Assembly (NCBI GenBank): GCA_958496175.1
Contig: OY292275.1
Location: 2,046,001 to 2,110,000, forward strand
Length of the DNA stretch: 64,000 nucleotides
From: Sisyra terminalis
Lineage: Eukaryota > Arthropoda > Insecta > Neuroptera > Sisyridae
Direction of reading: 5' to 3'
The translations under genes were made by a program, and so were the position numbers. The notes beneath the pieces are model-generated. The model did no database searches and had not been told where the DNA came from. It worked only from the letters and a program-made list of their open reading frames with translations. Shown one piece after another: positions 46,747 to 59,971 of this stretch. Within the stretch, counting starts at the first letter, position 1; each line of letters opens with the position of its first letter.

Positions 46747-48335
46747 CAGTGGCGTGCATAGAGATATTAGGCAGGGTAGGCAGAAATTTTTAAAAGCTAC
46801 TTCAATATAATCAAAAATGCTGCATGTTGGTTTTAGTTCGTCGTTATGATGAGTAAATAATGAACCCTATACCGATTAGCCAACAAAATTTTAAAGTGTG
46901 AATTTTCTGAATTTTTTTTTGCCAATCGATGGGAAATCGTTCGTAGAGGTATGTGAAAGAAACCGTTTCGATTGTGACAAAATAGTTTAGCGCTAATAAA
47001 TTAATTAAGAAAAAATAATTAGTTAATTAGCCATTGATATAGTAAAATGTTAAGAAAATATAGTTCAAAGCAACATACAATAACAAAAATGCGGGAAAAT
47101 TTAAGAAACAGTTGGTTAAATGTAAAACTAAAAAAAAATTTAAGGAAAACTAAACAGAACCTCCCCCCTTCGAAAAAAAATAGAAAAAAAAAGGCAACTC
47201 AGAAATCAATTTTTTTCCTCAAATTATATTTTCCCAAAAGTTTTCACAATAACAAAAATCGAAACATAATTGAAGACGTTTTTTTCCAAAAATTTTTCAT
47301 CACTAATGAAAATCAACTTATCACACAAAAAAATTTTGAAAATATTATATACGAAGTAGAACATTAAGTGTGTTTTGAAATTCGGAAAAAAATTTTCCTT
47401 GACTATTTTTAATTTTAGTTTTAACCAACCGTTTCCTAAATTTTCCCTCATTTTTGTTATTGTATATTGCTTTGAACCTTATTTTTTTAACATTTTACTA
47501 TATCAATGACTAATTAATTAATTTATCTTATGTATTTAATTACCGCTAAACTATTTTGTCACAAACGAAACGCTTTCTTTCAAAAACCTCTACTAACGAT
47601 TTTCCATCGATTGGCAAAAAAAATTTCGGAAAATTCACACTTTAAAATTTTGTTGGCTAATCAGTGTAGGCTAAATAATGATGTTGATATTTTCAACCAC
47701 AGATATCCATAGATAGACTCAATTTGTAAACTTTATTAAAGAAATACAATATAATCGTCAGGATTAAATAATACAGATAATAGATAATATATTATTAAAA
47801 TTTATTAGAATTAAATAATAACAATGTACGTAGATTACTGATCGTTAAATTGATTATTGAAATCAATAAAATTTAAACTTGGAAATTGCAGCGATAATGA
47901 ATAAGAAACGATGCTACTTTGTTAATTATCGTAATTTGTCGTGTTGTAAGAAGACACTGTCTTTTTATGAGGCTGTATGTGTGGAATTGTATATTTGTAT
48001 TATGGTTTTTATACGAACGCACACACTGACACGTATGTGTGCTATGAGTGCACACATATAAATATTTAGACACGAATAGTTTGTGTCTTTCCCGCCGCGT
48101 TGCCAGGAGCGCTAGTGCATTGCAATGCAAATATTACCAGTCGCTTACTTGAAATTGAACAAACGAATGAGCTGGCATACTCTGTATAGTGTATAGATGA
48201 TATCCGTTAAGATTTTTTCTTTATTGGTATTTGGTAAATAAAATAAAACTAGAAATCAGAACAAAATTATAAATATTTATCTGACTTATGTAGGGTAGGC
48301 AGTGTCTTTTTGTCTATATGGAATGCACGCCACTG
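46747..48335. mobile_element. CAGTGGCG-terminated element (hAT-like)
   Basis: The left end CAGTGGCGTGCATA and the right end TGCACGCCACTG are inverted. The subterminal gcagggtaggcag is also mirrored (gggtaggcagtgtc) on the right. CAGTGGCG ends are typical of hAT-type elements, but no 8-bp duplication is evident (actataag versus gttgtaga). No transposase. A long palindrome fills its left half (46855-47670). Confidence 0.6.
46855..47670. repeat. Palindrome inside the CAGTGGCG element
   Basis: The left arm (gattagccaacaaaatttta, gccaatcgatgggaaatcg, gaccttt-type inner blocks to about 47150) pairs with 47390-47670 in reverse (cgattttccatcgattggc, aaaattttgttggctaatc). The centre is near 47265. 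Open frames at 47047-47451 on both strands result from the palindrome. Confidence 0.75.
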
Positions 48336-49081
48336 GTTGTAGAGCATATTTACAATAGTATTTACTTTTGACAGTCAGCCGGTATTAGATGCCGTAAGAG
48401 TTACAAGAGTATCAATACAAAGACGATAAGTGCATGTATTAGTACGTAATTTCATTGATTTACACCCATAAGCTTTTTGGGTGTAAATGAGTTGATACTA
48501 CCTGCTAGCTTTGAATCATGCAAAAATGTATCAAGATTTTAAAACCGGTTCTAAGCATCATAATATTTATCAACTACCTGAAAATTAAATAAACAATGTA
48601 GTAGTTTGAAAATATTTGTAGTACACCTTATTGTAATTATACTTGTTGGACTACTACCTGATACCGGTTATTTTTCCCTCAGTCCAAAAATTAATACAAT
48701 TGTTATAAATGAGAGTAAAAATGGACTTGTTTAAGTCGATAATAAGTGATTTAAAAAGTAATTTTGCGGTGGAAAAATCAATTTTTGTGTAAAACTGGCA
48801 TCGATTTTTATATTTTTATTTCATAGAAAAGATAAATCTTGTAATACAGCATTCAAATGTTAGAAATTCTTTTAGATTTTGACCATCAATTTCGTCTAAA
48901 ACATGGATGTAAGTCCTAAAATAGGAACTTGAAAAGGATATCGTGGTTTTATTGACAATCAGTAAAATAATTAAATTAGTCAGAGAAATACTCTTAGTAA
49001 AATTTAATTATTACTTTTATATAGGCCCGATTTTATACCAACTATAAGTTCTCAGTTCTAAAAATAATACAAAGTTTATTA

Positions 49082-49829
49082 GGGTGGGTCAAAAAAATCG
49101 GTTATTTTTTTTTTCACAAGTGACACGGAAAAATGAGTTGCTAGACACCTGAAAAAAATTCTCACCAAGTATGAGCTCTTAATTTTAATAGGATGATCCT
49201 CCGCATCGCAGTTTTGTATTTTTTTCTCAGTCCAATAGAAAAAAATTCATACCTCATCATTTATCGATTGTACAGAAAAATGTTCTGAAAGAATTTTTTA
49301 GGAAATTTAATGCTCTACAAAAAAGGTATCTGATATTTTTTCCGTAAGCCTCACCATTTGAAAGATATTAAGGTTTTAATTTTGATTATTTTAAGATAAA
49401 TTTCATTTTTGTTTATGAATTTTATAACTCGACAATAAATGACTCTTATACAATGTGCAATACAAATTTTTGTTGGAAATTAACTGCTCTATAAAAATGG
49501 TTTCTTATAGTCTAGGATCCCACTGCAGAAAAGTGTAGTGATCGAGTTTATACTAAAAACCAAAATTTTACGCATATTTATCATCAAGAGAATAAATATC
49601 TACTAGGTTGCCTTTCAAAATGTGGCCGCTAGTATTTTTAATTAAATTATTTTTAATTGATTTTTCGCAAAAATTTAATTGATTTGTTTTTAAAATAAAA
49701 TATCGTCCACTTCACGGCCATATATATAAAGACTTTGAAAAGTCAGGGTTGCCGTTGCACACAGGTGTCTAGCAACCCATTTTTCCGTGTCACTTGTAAA
49801 AAAAAATAATCGATTTTTTTGACCCACCC
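49082..49829. mobile_element. MITE with 70-bp TIRs (GGGTGGGTC)
   Basis: The ends GGGTGGGTCAAAAAAATCG and its inverse are extended by about 50 more paired bases (caagtgacacggaaaaatg, ttgctagacacctg). TA lies at both borders (49080-49081, 49830-49831). The interior contains gctctacaaaaaaggtat and gagctcttaattttaat, linking it to the FB-A/FB-D group. It inserted into the 46070-50575 array. Confidence 0.8.
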
Positions 49830-50575
49830 TAATGTTTATAACTGAATTATAATGGACTCGTTTGGGTAAATGATTTAAAAGGTAATTTGGCGGTGGAAAA
49901 ATCAATTTTGGTATAAAATCGGCATTGGTTTTTATATTTTTTTTTTCTTCAAAAAAAGATCTTGTAATACAGCATTCAAATGTGTCACATTTTTTTAGAT
50001 TTTGGTCATCAATGTCATCAAAACTATAGATGTAAGTCCTAAAATAGGAACTTTAAACGGATATCGTGGTTTTATTGACAATCTGTACAATAATTAAATT
50101 AGTCAGGGAAATACTCTTAGTAAAATTTAATTATTCCTTTTATATAAAGTTTTTGTATAAGTCCGATTTTATACCAACTATAAGTTCTCAGTTTTAAAAA
50201 TAATACAATGGTTATAACTGAGAGTTATAATGGATTCGTTTGGGTTGATAGTAAAAGATTTAAAAGGTAATTTTGCGGTGCAAAAAATAAATTTTTGTAT
50301 AAAATTGGCATCGGTTTTTATATTTTTTTCTTCAAAAAAAGTTAAATCTTGTAATACAGCATTCAAATGTGTCAAATTCTTTTAGATTTTGGTCATCAAT
50401 TGAATCTAAATCATGGATGTAAGTCCTAAAATAGGAACTTTAAAAGGATATCGTGGTTTTAAAGACAATCTGTAAAATAATTAAATTAGTCAGGGAAATA
50501 CTTTTAGTAAAATTTAATTTTTACTTTTATGTAAGGTTTTAAAAGAGGCCCGACTTTATACCAACTGTAAGCTCA

Positions 50576-53195
50576 AACTTAAAGAAAGCTTTTGTAGAAA
50601 ATCCGATCCATAAATGTCTTTTCAAAATTTGGTTCGAAGTCAAACTAAAAAAGGGAAATTATTTGCGAAAAAAGATTTACAAATTAATAAATTTGTTAAG
50701 AAAATTATTACCTAGTTTGTTGGAACTATTTTAGTATCACTTTTCCGTATTATTATTATGAAACAGTATGAAACAGTATATTAGTTGAATTGGAGATCGA
50801 TTAATGTAAATTTGACTTTTATTTATTAAGCCATTTTTAATTTTTTTTTTCGGAACAGAAGCTCGTGTACCTCCAAAATTTTGGTCTCAAAATTTTTCTG
50901 CATAAATATCTTCAATTCTTAGTGCAGTATGCTATATTTATTTATGCGGTGTGCTTCAAGGTATCACCAACCGTGCTTTAATTCTCGAAGCGAAAGCTGT
51001 ATATGGCTCTTCTGTAGTTAGTACTACTGTTAGTGGCCAATTTGTACGGCCATAATGTAGATGAAGAGTTTGTGATCAACCTAATTCTTTAGTCCACATG
51101 TTGGTAAAAGATTCAAGAGATATTGTATATACATAACTTTACAATTACCAATTTTTGGGTCAATAGGTCGATATGTCACACCAAAAGACCATATATAGGT
51201 CACTAAAATGGCCAAAAAAATTTGGGAAGGATTATAGGTTTTAATAGAGATGAAAATAACCTAAAAATTATAAAAACCAGTATAACGATAATTTAAATTT
51301 GTTATTACCTTACCTAAGCGTATCAACAATAAGCTTTAAGGTCAAAATTTATAATAAATGTAATACTTTTAGTTAAAGACGATTTATTGATTATAGATGC
51401 AAAATATTATTTTAATTATATTAATCCGGAACTAGTCGCCATTAAAATTTAAAACAGTAGCACCTCTAATAATTTCGGGAAACAAGTTTGCCAACACAAA
51501 CTTCCACAAACCCAAATAAATAAATGGTATGATATTTGAAGTTAGCTGTGAAAAACTATACCAAATTCATATACTGCTCTCATTTGCACTCATTTGATGC
51601 TATATTGCTTTCATATTTGCACTAACATGATTTTTTTTAAAGTGTTTAAAAGAGGGGGAGTGATAAGTCTGTCGGTCTGTCTCGCTTAAATCTTATAAAA
51701 TTGTGATGAAAATTGATATTTTAACGTAGTTGAATCATTTTTTTTACGATCAAAGCTATCAAAATTCTTGAAAGTTTTAAATGTAATTCCTCTGTCATTT
51801 CTTTGAAAATGGTATCAAAACCGTTGCATTTGCAACAATGCACTTTTTCAAGGAAATAAATTGGTTAACTTGAATGGTTATTTTATATATTAGGCTCCTT
51901 TTTACGATCTATTTATTAAATCATGTAATTATTTCTTATTACTTCAGGAGGAAAATTTTATTTTTGGTCATAAAAGAATGTCAATTTCTTTGAAATTTTT
52001 AAAATATTTTCTATGCACCAAAATTCTACAATTTATATTGAATATGTTCCTTTTATGCAATTTTTTTAAACATCCGATTAAGTTTCAAAGAATGATATAT
52101 AACGAAATTCAAAACAAAAGTATAAAATATAATTGATATGAAATTTTTTCTTTTTTGATATGGAAAAAAACCGATGAAACAGCAAAAATTATCATTTATT
52201 ATTCAACGGTTTTCCCTATTGTGAAAATTTGGTTTTATCTCTGAGAAAATCTCGCTTCACATGAGCTTAAAACTATCAATAAAAAGCTTAATAGCTTTAA
52301 ACTGCTTTGGTTCTCTACATATATATCCAAAAATTGTCCAAACAAAATTGCGCTTTTCACGAAAACAAGTTCTCTTTGATTGCACTATTTTGAAAATAAA
52401 CGTTTAGCGTTAAAAGCCAAGAAATGAGCGAATTCGGTAATGAAATCTTATGTAAATATTTGTTCCTTCGAAGTCGCTTCAGCGATTATGAGGAAATTAA
52501 AATATAGAGAGACATTTTCGATTTAGCGTTAAACTCAGTTTTGTTACACAAAATTTTGAAGATTTTTGAAAGAAAAAAATAGTTTTGGTAAAGGGGCATT
52601 AACGTGAAATTTATTTTTTGCATAGTTGCATTTCAAATTTTGAATTTTACGCGCTTTTGATAATAGGATAGCCAACATCTAATTCGATCTCTTTTCGTTT
52701 TTATTGTTTGAAAATGTTCCATCTTTGTTAAGAACTTTGTATACTACAGTTTTATGAGATGCCACCTAGTGATAGTTTTTGTTACTATTATAAAGGAAGT
52801 TTTGAAACTACCATTTTGTCGTTATATTTGGCGTCTTTTTTAATCATTATTGTTTAAATATATGCTTTCTTTATTGAAATCTGTTCGTAAAATATCGATA
52901 ACAAGGGAATCTATTGACAAAAAATTATTATTGATAAATGTCAATATGGCACATGTGCCGACATGTGCTATTAATTAAAATAGAAAAAAATACGAAATAA
53001 TTGGAAAATTTGGTGGAAAATTGCATGCGTATGGTAAATATAAACAAATAAAGTTATTGTCTTGACTTTTTTCTCGAGTTTTAGGTTCTAATTTCAAAAC
53101 ACATGGACAATGAAAGTTGTACTTTCCAATGACCAATTTTTAGTATCAATTTTTCCTGTTGAAATTAAAAGATGGTAACATCGCAATCATGCATT
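50576..53195. other. AT-rich non-coding, no gene seen
   Basis: No open frame of 60 codons and no TIR pair is recognised. Long A/T runs only. Confidence 0.4.
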
Positions 53196-53422
53196 CAGTG
53201 GCGTAGTTACCTAGGGGCTAGACGGGGCAGTGCCCCGGGGCCCTCAAGCTCAGGGGGCCCTCGAATCCTTACCAGAAATCTCAAGTATTTGTATATTGTA
53301 AGTATTTGTATATTTCATATTTTTATTTGATAAAACCTAATCAGTTTACTTAGCAATGGGGCCTCTTTTTTTAATTTGCCCCAGGGGGCCCCAGGGCCCT
53401 TGGTTATCTAGCTACCCCACTG
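53196..53422. mobile_element. hAT-type MITE with 8-bp target duplication
   Basis: The left end CAGTGGCGTAGTTACCTAG and the right end TAGCTACCCCACTG are inverted. The GC-rich subterminal blocks (ggggccctcaagc, gggggccccagggccc) stand out in this AT-rich DNA. The flanks catgcatt (53188-53195) and tgtgcatt (53423-53430) match at 6 of 8 bases. At 227 bp it is non-autonomous. Confidence 0.75.
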
Positions 53423-55243
53423 TGTGCATTGCTTCATTGATTTATTAAAGTTTTGAAATTGCAGTCGATTATTCAACTCGAATCGAAAAGGGCAAACCAT
53501 GCGACCCTTATAAACTATCCAGCTGACGAATGATGGATATAAAAAGGACAACTGCCATTTGGTCCAAATCGATTGAATTACCGTAAGAGATTGTGTCGCA
53601 CATGTTGGAAATAAACCCAAATTACACAAATGAAACTCGATCGAAAACATTCAAGAACCTGACGCTAAAGTTACACTGGCATTCTCAAATAACAAAGTGG
53701 CTGGGAAATGTTGATTAAAGTTCTCATTTGTGCCGGCACTTGTATACATATTTTATGAAACATGAAAGGTTTAAATTCCTTTTTTCACAATAGTAATTGA
53801 ATTTGTTCCATTTTATTGTGACAAGGGTTGATCTCGATTTGATTATATTATATTAATTTTTGTTTAATTTACGCTGTGCGCTCGCTGTTTTGATGAGGCA
53901 AACATCGTTTGAATTTTCTCCTTTGAAAATTGTCAGTGAAAATTATATTCATTACTGTTGTGAATAATGGATGATGAGAGGAAAATATTGTACCGGAAAA
54001 AAAAGACCAGGGAAGATTTTAAATATTCATAAACTGTATAGGGTTTTCAAGGCAAAAATCTATAATAGTTTCTGATATGCACGGAAAATAATTATTTAAT
54101 CCACCAAAACGTTTCACTTTTCATAAAACACCCTGTAAATTTACATCTTATTGTCGGATTTATTTATACAAAACAACAATATTAGATTAGTCAGCAAGTG
54201 AAACGAATCCTTGCGGTTCGTTTAAACTTTTTAATGAAGAAAGTACATATTTGTTAATTATGATGAAGCATACGTTGCATTCGCAATGCTAATTGTATTA
54301 CAATTGCGCTGAATAAACCTACACCAGTAGTACCCAACGTTAATACGTTTATACACCTGAGCAAATAGTTCATATGTGATTTGTATGTTAAACTCTGTAA
54401 AGTATCAAAAGCTTCTGTTTTCATTTGCACAAGTGAATTTACGTGTTTCGGTTTATATCAGGAAACCCCACAAATGTTCTCTCTCTCTGCAAAGAGAAAA
54501 AGATTCTCGGTTTATCTCCTCTCAAGTATTTGTGTAACAAAAACTAATTATTCTCTTAGTTAAATAAATATCTGTTTGTTTAATATTAACATTATTTTTT
54601 TTTTTAGGAAGTTATGGAATGGAAGAAATTTTTTATTTGGTCGTTTGAATTATCGAAGAGAAACAGTTTGAAATCGTTAATTATAAGAGATTGGAAAGAT
54701 AATTTCGATGCAATTACTGCAGTAATTGATTGAAATGTATAATTTAGATAAATTGAGAATTGAAGAGCTTAATTAAATGTTTGTCGATAAATTATCGATT
54801 TGAAGTACTTTATTGAGTGCATGAGGCTTAAATTAATAAATTTTTAAGGCGTCCAAATCGTGGTTGACGAGCCGCATGCGGCTCTTTATTGTAACAAATA
54901 TCCTTTTACTAAACGTAATAATATATTTTTTAAATATGTCTTCATTTTATAGTCAATTAGAGTAGTTTTTTTAATAAGGGTATTTTTGAAGGCGTTTCAT
55001 AGAATCTTTGTGCATTAAATTGTTACTGAATAGAAGTTTTCTATTAAAGCACAAATTTTTAAGTCATAGTATAAAATTATGGCTAGATAGCATATCTGGT
55101 GCCATATCTAATCAATGTTTTTCCTCCAAAAATATATGAGTCATCCTATATCTTTGTAAACAAAGACTTCATCGTAACTACACCTTTGTATGCATTCTAA
55201 AAGATATAAAAAAAGGTTTTTTTGGAAAAATTTCAATAGTTAA
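53423..55243. other. Non-coding with one hAT-like end
   Basis: Nothing is recognised except a block at 54858-54890 with gtggttgacgagccgcatg then cggctcttt, which resembles a hAT-type terminus with a perfect gagccgcatgcggctc palindrome. Its partner end is not found. The frame 54381-54563 has no domain. Confidence 0.4.
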
Positions 55244-55577
55244 TCTTTTATATATATAAAAGAAAGTCGTGTTAGTTACACTATTTATAACTCAAGAACG
55301 GCTGGACCAATTTTCATGAAATTTTCTATGTATATTCGGTAGGCATGGGAATCGGATATAAAGTATATTTTATACTTCTAGAAAATTAAGATGTCCCTCG
55401 ACATCTTTTGCAAATTTTACGCTTACTTGCCTATATACTATTTGTAATCATTGATGCCTGTGATTTATTTTGAAAAACGCTTAGCAACCGTCTGAATTTG
55501 GCATTTTTATTTATTTAATTTATGTGTTATTTACATATTTTACGTAATATTTATTGTAATATGGAACAATTGGAGAA

Positions 55578-55793
55578 ATGACAATCATTTGCCAATATTG
55601 TAAGGCGTTAAAATACAGAAGTGAATCTATTGGGTTATGTTGTACTGGTGGAAAAGTAAAATTGCAACAATTGGTCCCATCACCAGACCCATTAGGCTCA
55701 TTAGTTTATGGGATAGGAAATGATTGTAAAAACTCTTTGGCCAATATTCAAAAACTAAATAGTAGTTTACAAATTATGTCGTTTCGCCCATAA
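55578..55793 (+). pseudogene. Helitron Rep/helicase N-terminal relic
   Basis: The 71-codon open frame reads MTIICQYCKALKYRSES, GLCCTGGKVKL, PDPLGSLVYGIGN, LANIQKLNSSLQIMSF and so on. This is the cysteine-containing N-terminal region found just before the helicase-like (Rep) domain in Helitron proteins. A stop follows, and the Rep and PIF1-like helicase domains are absent or unrecognisable. It is a truncated coding relic on the element's own strand. Confidence 0.8.
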
Positions 55794-56727
55794 AACAAAT
55801 ATGTTTAAGGAAGTACTAAAGAAAACAGGAATATTTCCAGTAAGCTTCCAGTCCCTGATTAATAACGGCCTTAGGATCGAATTGGCCCAATAAACAATTC
55901 AATTTTGAGAGACGCAAATAGACAAATAGAAAAATATGTTAAGAAATATCTATGTATGTCTTTAAACTCATATAAAGGTGAGAATTTAAGGATTTTTTGT
56001 ATGCATATGAGGTCAAAATGAGAGAATGGCAGCTTTAAATATATCGCTTAAGGAATTTGGAACCAGTTTAAGGTATTTATTATTTGTTGTCAATTATAAT
56101 TACATTAACATCTGTTACCAAATCCATTAGTAACACCTTTGAGCTTACCTTTTTCACACATTTTGGCCTTCAAGCTTTTACTATGCTATTTTATACCACC
56201 CGTTGATAGCAGGTAGAAAATCGTTTGCAATTTCACAACACCTTGGAATTAAATCGGTTTTGGTCACAATATTTATCATTATGGATCAAAGGTCGATAAT
56301 TCGAACGTAAATTTCTGCCTATTTGCATTCTTTTGTATGAGTCAATAACAGGTTTATTGATTTTGATAATATTTTGTTTTCAGGTACATCTTAGTGTTTT
56401 GCCCCAAAAAAAAAAAATAAATTATAAAGGTCACAAACAAGTCTAGTCTAAATAGTTGTACCAATATTTTATTCTGGTTTCATTTATGGTTCCAATTTAA
56501 AGACAGCTCTACTGATTTGATAGAAACTTTGTAATCAAGTTCAACTAATTTTTCTTCGGAAGAAAAGGTTGCCTATTTACGTTTAATTATTAATAATAAA
56601 AGTTGTAATTAGAAGAAGCCCGATTAAAATAATTAAATGGATATTCATTAATTGGATATAAGTTGGACTCTTAATTTAAATATCTTTGTTCTTTTTTAAG
56701 ATATCAAACAATCAGCATATTTTAAAT

Positions 56728-56937
56728 CAGGAGTGGCCAACCCAAATTGTATTGCGGATCACTTCGGAAATGAATCATAACTCCATGGGTCACGTTTGAA
56801 GTTATATCTCACATTTTCCATACTAAATTTAGATACACTGTAAACATTTATAGTATATTGATTTTCACCTCTTTGGTCATTGTAAAATGTATACATTTTA
56901 TAAAAGTCTGATGCATCTCGCGGGTTGGCCACCTCTG
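56728..56937. mobile_element. Small hAT-like MITE inside the Helitron
   Basis: The ends CAGGAGTGGCCAACCC and GGGTTGGCCACCTCTG are inverted over about 15 bp with few mismatches. No clear 8-bp duplication (ttttaaat versus acaatctc). The open frame on the minus strand is within it and meaningless. Confidence 0.6.
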
Positions 56938-57400
56938 ACAATCTCTGATATAAATAAACAATGAATAATCTATGTTTTATTTAGTTATATAGAATTGTTA
57001 TGTTGGTTTGTGAAAATTTCAAAAACTCAAAAAGTTTTGCATCCATTTAGCTCAAATTTTGTCACGATATATAATCCGCTTTAATGATTGTTTTTATCTT
57101 TTCTTGCGTCATTAATATACCTGCCATCACAAAAAAACGGCTTTTTCAACGGTCAATACAATAATCGTTAACTGTCAATACTTCATTGTTATGATCTTAT
57201 AGTGATTTTTAGAGGTAGAGGTTCTCAAAACGAAATTGATTAATGTTTATATTGAAGATGAGTTATAATTGGTACAACGAGGGATGCTCCAGGTTGATAA
57301 GGGAGGTGATTCTAATAATTCTCAAGCTTTTTTTTCCTAAATTCAATTTATCTATTTACAATTATTGGCTAGCAGGACAACGTCTGCCGGGTTTAGCTAG

Positions 57401-59971
57401 TCTTATTCTTAAAGATTTTCAAGCTCAGCTTTCTTGAAAGCCAATTATTTCGGTGCAATATCGATCAAACTTTGTATACAAAGTCTCAGAATTTTACTCA
57501 ATTACCATTTTTTATTTTCATATCCCTTATGTATTTTCTTTGATATATGCAGATACATATACAGAATATTTCCAAGTAGATCTACTATCAATGCCAATTT
57601 ATCATCATACCATCAATTAATTTGTGAGAGATTTGCATAACTTTTTCCTTATTATCTGGTTATTTTTGGGAAATTTAAATGATTTGAGCTTCAAATTTAT
57701 ATCTTTTATGCCTGAATTAAATTATATTTAACTTTTTAATGAGCTTTCGAAATTATCCACTCTCTTCCTTATTTTTCAATAGTAAAATAAAGGGATTTGG
57801 ACTAAATGATGTTAATTCATATTGAATGTCCTGAGTATCAAAATGCATTATTCCATTTAAAGCACAGATAAGAAGCTTTTATGCAATATGTTTAATCATG
57901 AAATTGCTTTTAAAAGTTCTTCACAAATATCAAATGTGGGCATTGTAAATTTCCATTTATCTGAAAAATTAGGTAACTTAATATAAAATAGGATATATAT
58001 TATTCTTTGGGCTTTACTCCTTATGCCATTACATGAAATTCTTGGATTTGAAATTTTTATCTTAATAATTCATCAAACATTATGTATTGTCAATTAATTA
58101 GTTTGAAATATTTGAAAAATTTCCACTTTTGCAGTAGTTGGCAGTAGTGCTATCCCAAGTTGATATTAAAACGAAGGAAAAGATCTAAAAATTTGCTCGG
58201 AAAAAAAAATTATATTGATAATATTTACATTGAAAACATTAACATTATCTGATTTATATTTGTTCAAATCAAAATATTCAATGTGGAATCTGATTTTATT
58301 AAATTAAAATACAAAATACCTTTTACGCAAATATTTTTTCCATAAAAAAATATTTTTTTAATAAGTTATGACATTTAAAATACTAACCTATTTTTTACAT
58401 AATTTTTTTAACAAAGCATGTGGAGAATAATCCCGAAAAACACAAGAATATTACCGCATTTGATTTAGGGTGCAATAGAACTAAAAGCTTTTAAATATGG
58501 TGATTAAAAATTTAACCTAATTTTTAAATCTAAGCTAGTGAAGAATAGTTCCGAAAAGTGTAGGAACATTATCGCATTTGATTTAGGTTGCAATGGAACC
58601 AAAAGCTCAGGTACGTTAGCGTAGATCAGAACCATTATGGTTCAATTTATTCGCCAAAATTCAATCAAAATCTACAAAAATTATAATAAAATTGGCTCAT
58701 GTCTGTTTTAAGAACGTTAATATTTAGTAATGTTGCAATTTTTATTTTGTTTTTACTTTAATTTTCGAATTAAGTTACAAAGGTTCTGATTCATGGGAAT
58801 GCTCTAATAAATACCAGAAGCAACACTTAAGTTGGTACTAAAGTTTTGTTGAATGTTTTGTACACAAAGAATAAATAATAGGAGAACGAATGGGATTTTC
58901 AATTTATTAGTAGTTGCATCTTTAAAATTCTGATAGGCTTAGTTATTTTTTCAATCACTAGTAGCGCTCTGTAGAAAATGATACTTGGTGTAATGAGTTG
59001 TTATTGCTATTCGAACTGAAGCTAAAGCTATTAAAATGTTACGTATTTATGTTCTTCCTACTTTAATATTAAATAAATTAATTATTATTTAATTTTTCCC
59101 TTGTTACTGACGATTTATTTGAGAATGTTTTAACATTTATATTCAATTCGGTGCTGAACTGACACTGGAGCTTTTTGTACTTTGTCATCCTTTCTAATAT
59201 TATATTCCAATCCTACAATACTTTAATTACTAAAAACTATGTACTTTTACATTAAGGGTCAAAAGTTAGTACTTTAGACACACTTGTGGCGGCGCCATAT
59301 TTCCCATCATGCATTGTAATACATTGAATACAAGTATTGGAACACCTTATATATTTACTCCTGGGGGTTGACTGAATAAAAATTAAGAGCTACTGCTCTA
59401 GGTATCCAGTGTGGCAAATTTAGCAACGTTTACGAAAAAAATAAATGTTTTATTCTACATCTGGTGATTCATTAGTTTTACCATTCAGAACGAAATTGTT
59501 GGTTAGTATTAATTGCGCCGTTTATTTTGAAAGTGAGTTAAATCCATTTCAAGAACAATCCCTGTAGTATTATAATTTGTAACCATAGGAACATAAGATA
59601 CTAAGGAGAAGGGAACAATTGGCGTTTTTGTTAACAACTAAATCAGCCATTTGTCAAAACTTAGCAGTTAAATATTTAACATACTTTGCTCTAGTTACAA
59701 GAAGAATCACCATATAGATCATCCTTGAAATGGACTTACGCCACTTTCAAAATAAACGAGTCAATTATCAACTTTAGATGTTGGGTCTAGAAACACGGCA
59801 TTTTTGGAGTTGGCAACACTAATCGAAATGTACAAATCGCAGATTAAGTGACCAAATTTGTTCCCAATTGTACCTGGCAAACTTTCGAAATAAGGCTTTA
59901 AAAAAAAACGATCAATCCAGAATGATAGATAAAAAATATTTTTTAAATCGAAAATTAATAAAGGTTTGATT
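57401..59971. other. AT-rich non-coding, no gene seen
   Basis: Short repeated phrases (gcatttgatttaggttgcaat at about 58455 and 58577; aagctagtgaagaatag) show a minor local duplication. Frames at 57243-57640 are partly Helitron end and AT-biased. No gene is supported. Confidence 0.4.

Larger units (their letters stand above)
46070..50575 (+). repeat. Tandem array, four copies, twice interrupted
   Basis: A long unit (about 46070-46746 and 48345-49079; markers gtcagccggtattagatgcc and ctactacctgataccgg) and two shorter units (49832-50215, 50216-50575) share ttttgcggtggaaaaatcaa, gtaatacagcattcaaa and gatgtaagtcctaaa. The inserts at 46747-48335 and 49082-49829 interrupt it. Spacing between the last two units is 384 bp. 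No coding frame is conserved. Confidence 0.75.
55244..57400 (+). mobile_element. Canonical Helitron, decayed
   Basis: The 5' end is A followed by TCTTTTATATATATAAAAG, then aaagtcgtgttagttacac and ctcaagaacggctggacc. The 3' end is ggacaacgtctgccgggtt, then TAGCTAG followed by T. This gives the TC...CTAG boundaries inserted between A and T expected of Helitrons. At 2.16 kb it is far shorter than an autonomous copy, but it keeps a coding relic at 55578-55793. A hAT-like MITE (56728-56937) is nested inside. Confidence 0.85.

Noticed and set aside
47047..47451. Overlapping frames on both strands
   Set aside because: They fall in the arms of a palindrome and are lysine/phenylalanine-rich products of A/T runs.
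53400..53413. 14-nt match to the miR-9 core (TGGTTATCTAGCT)
   Set aside because: It lies in the terminal repeat of a hAT-type MITE and no matching miRNA hairpin is present.
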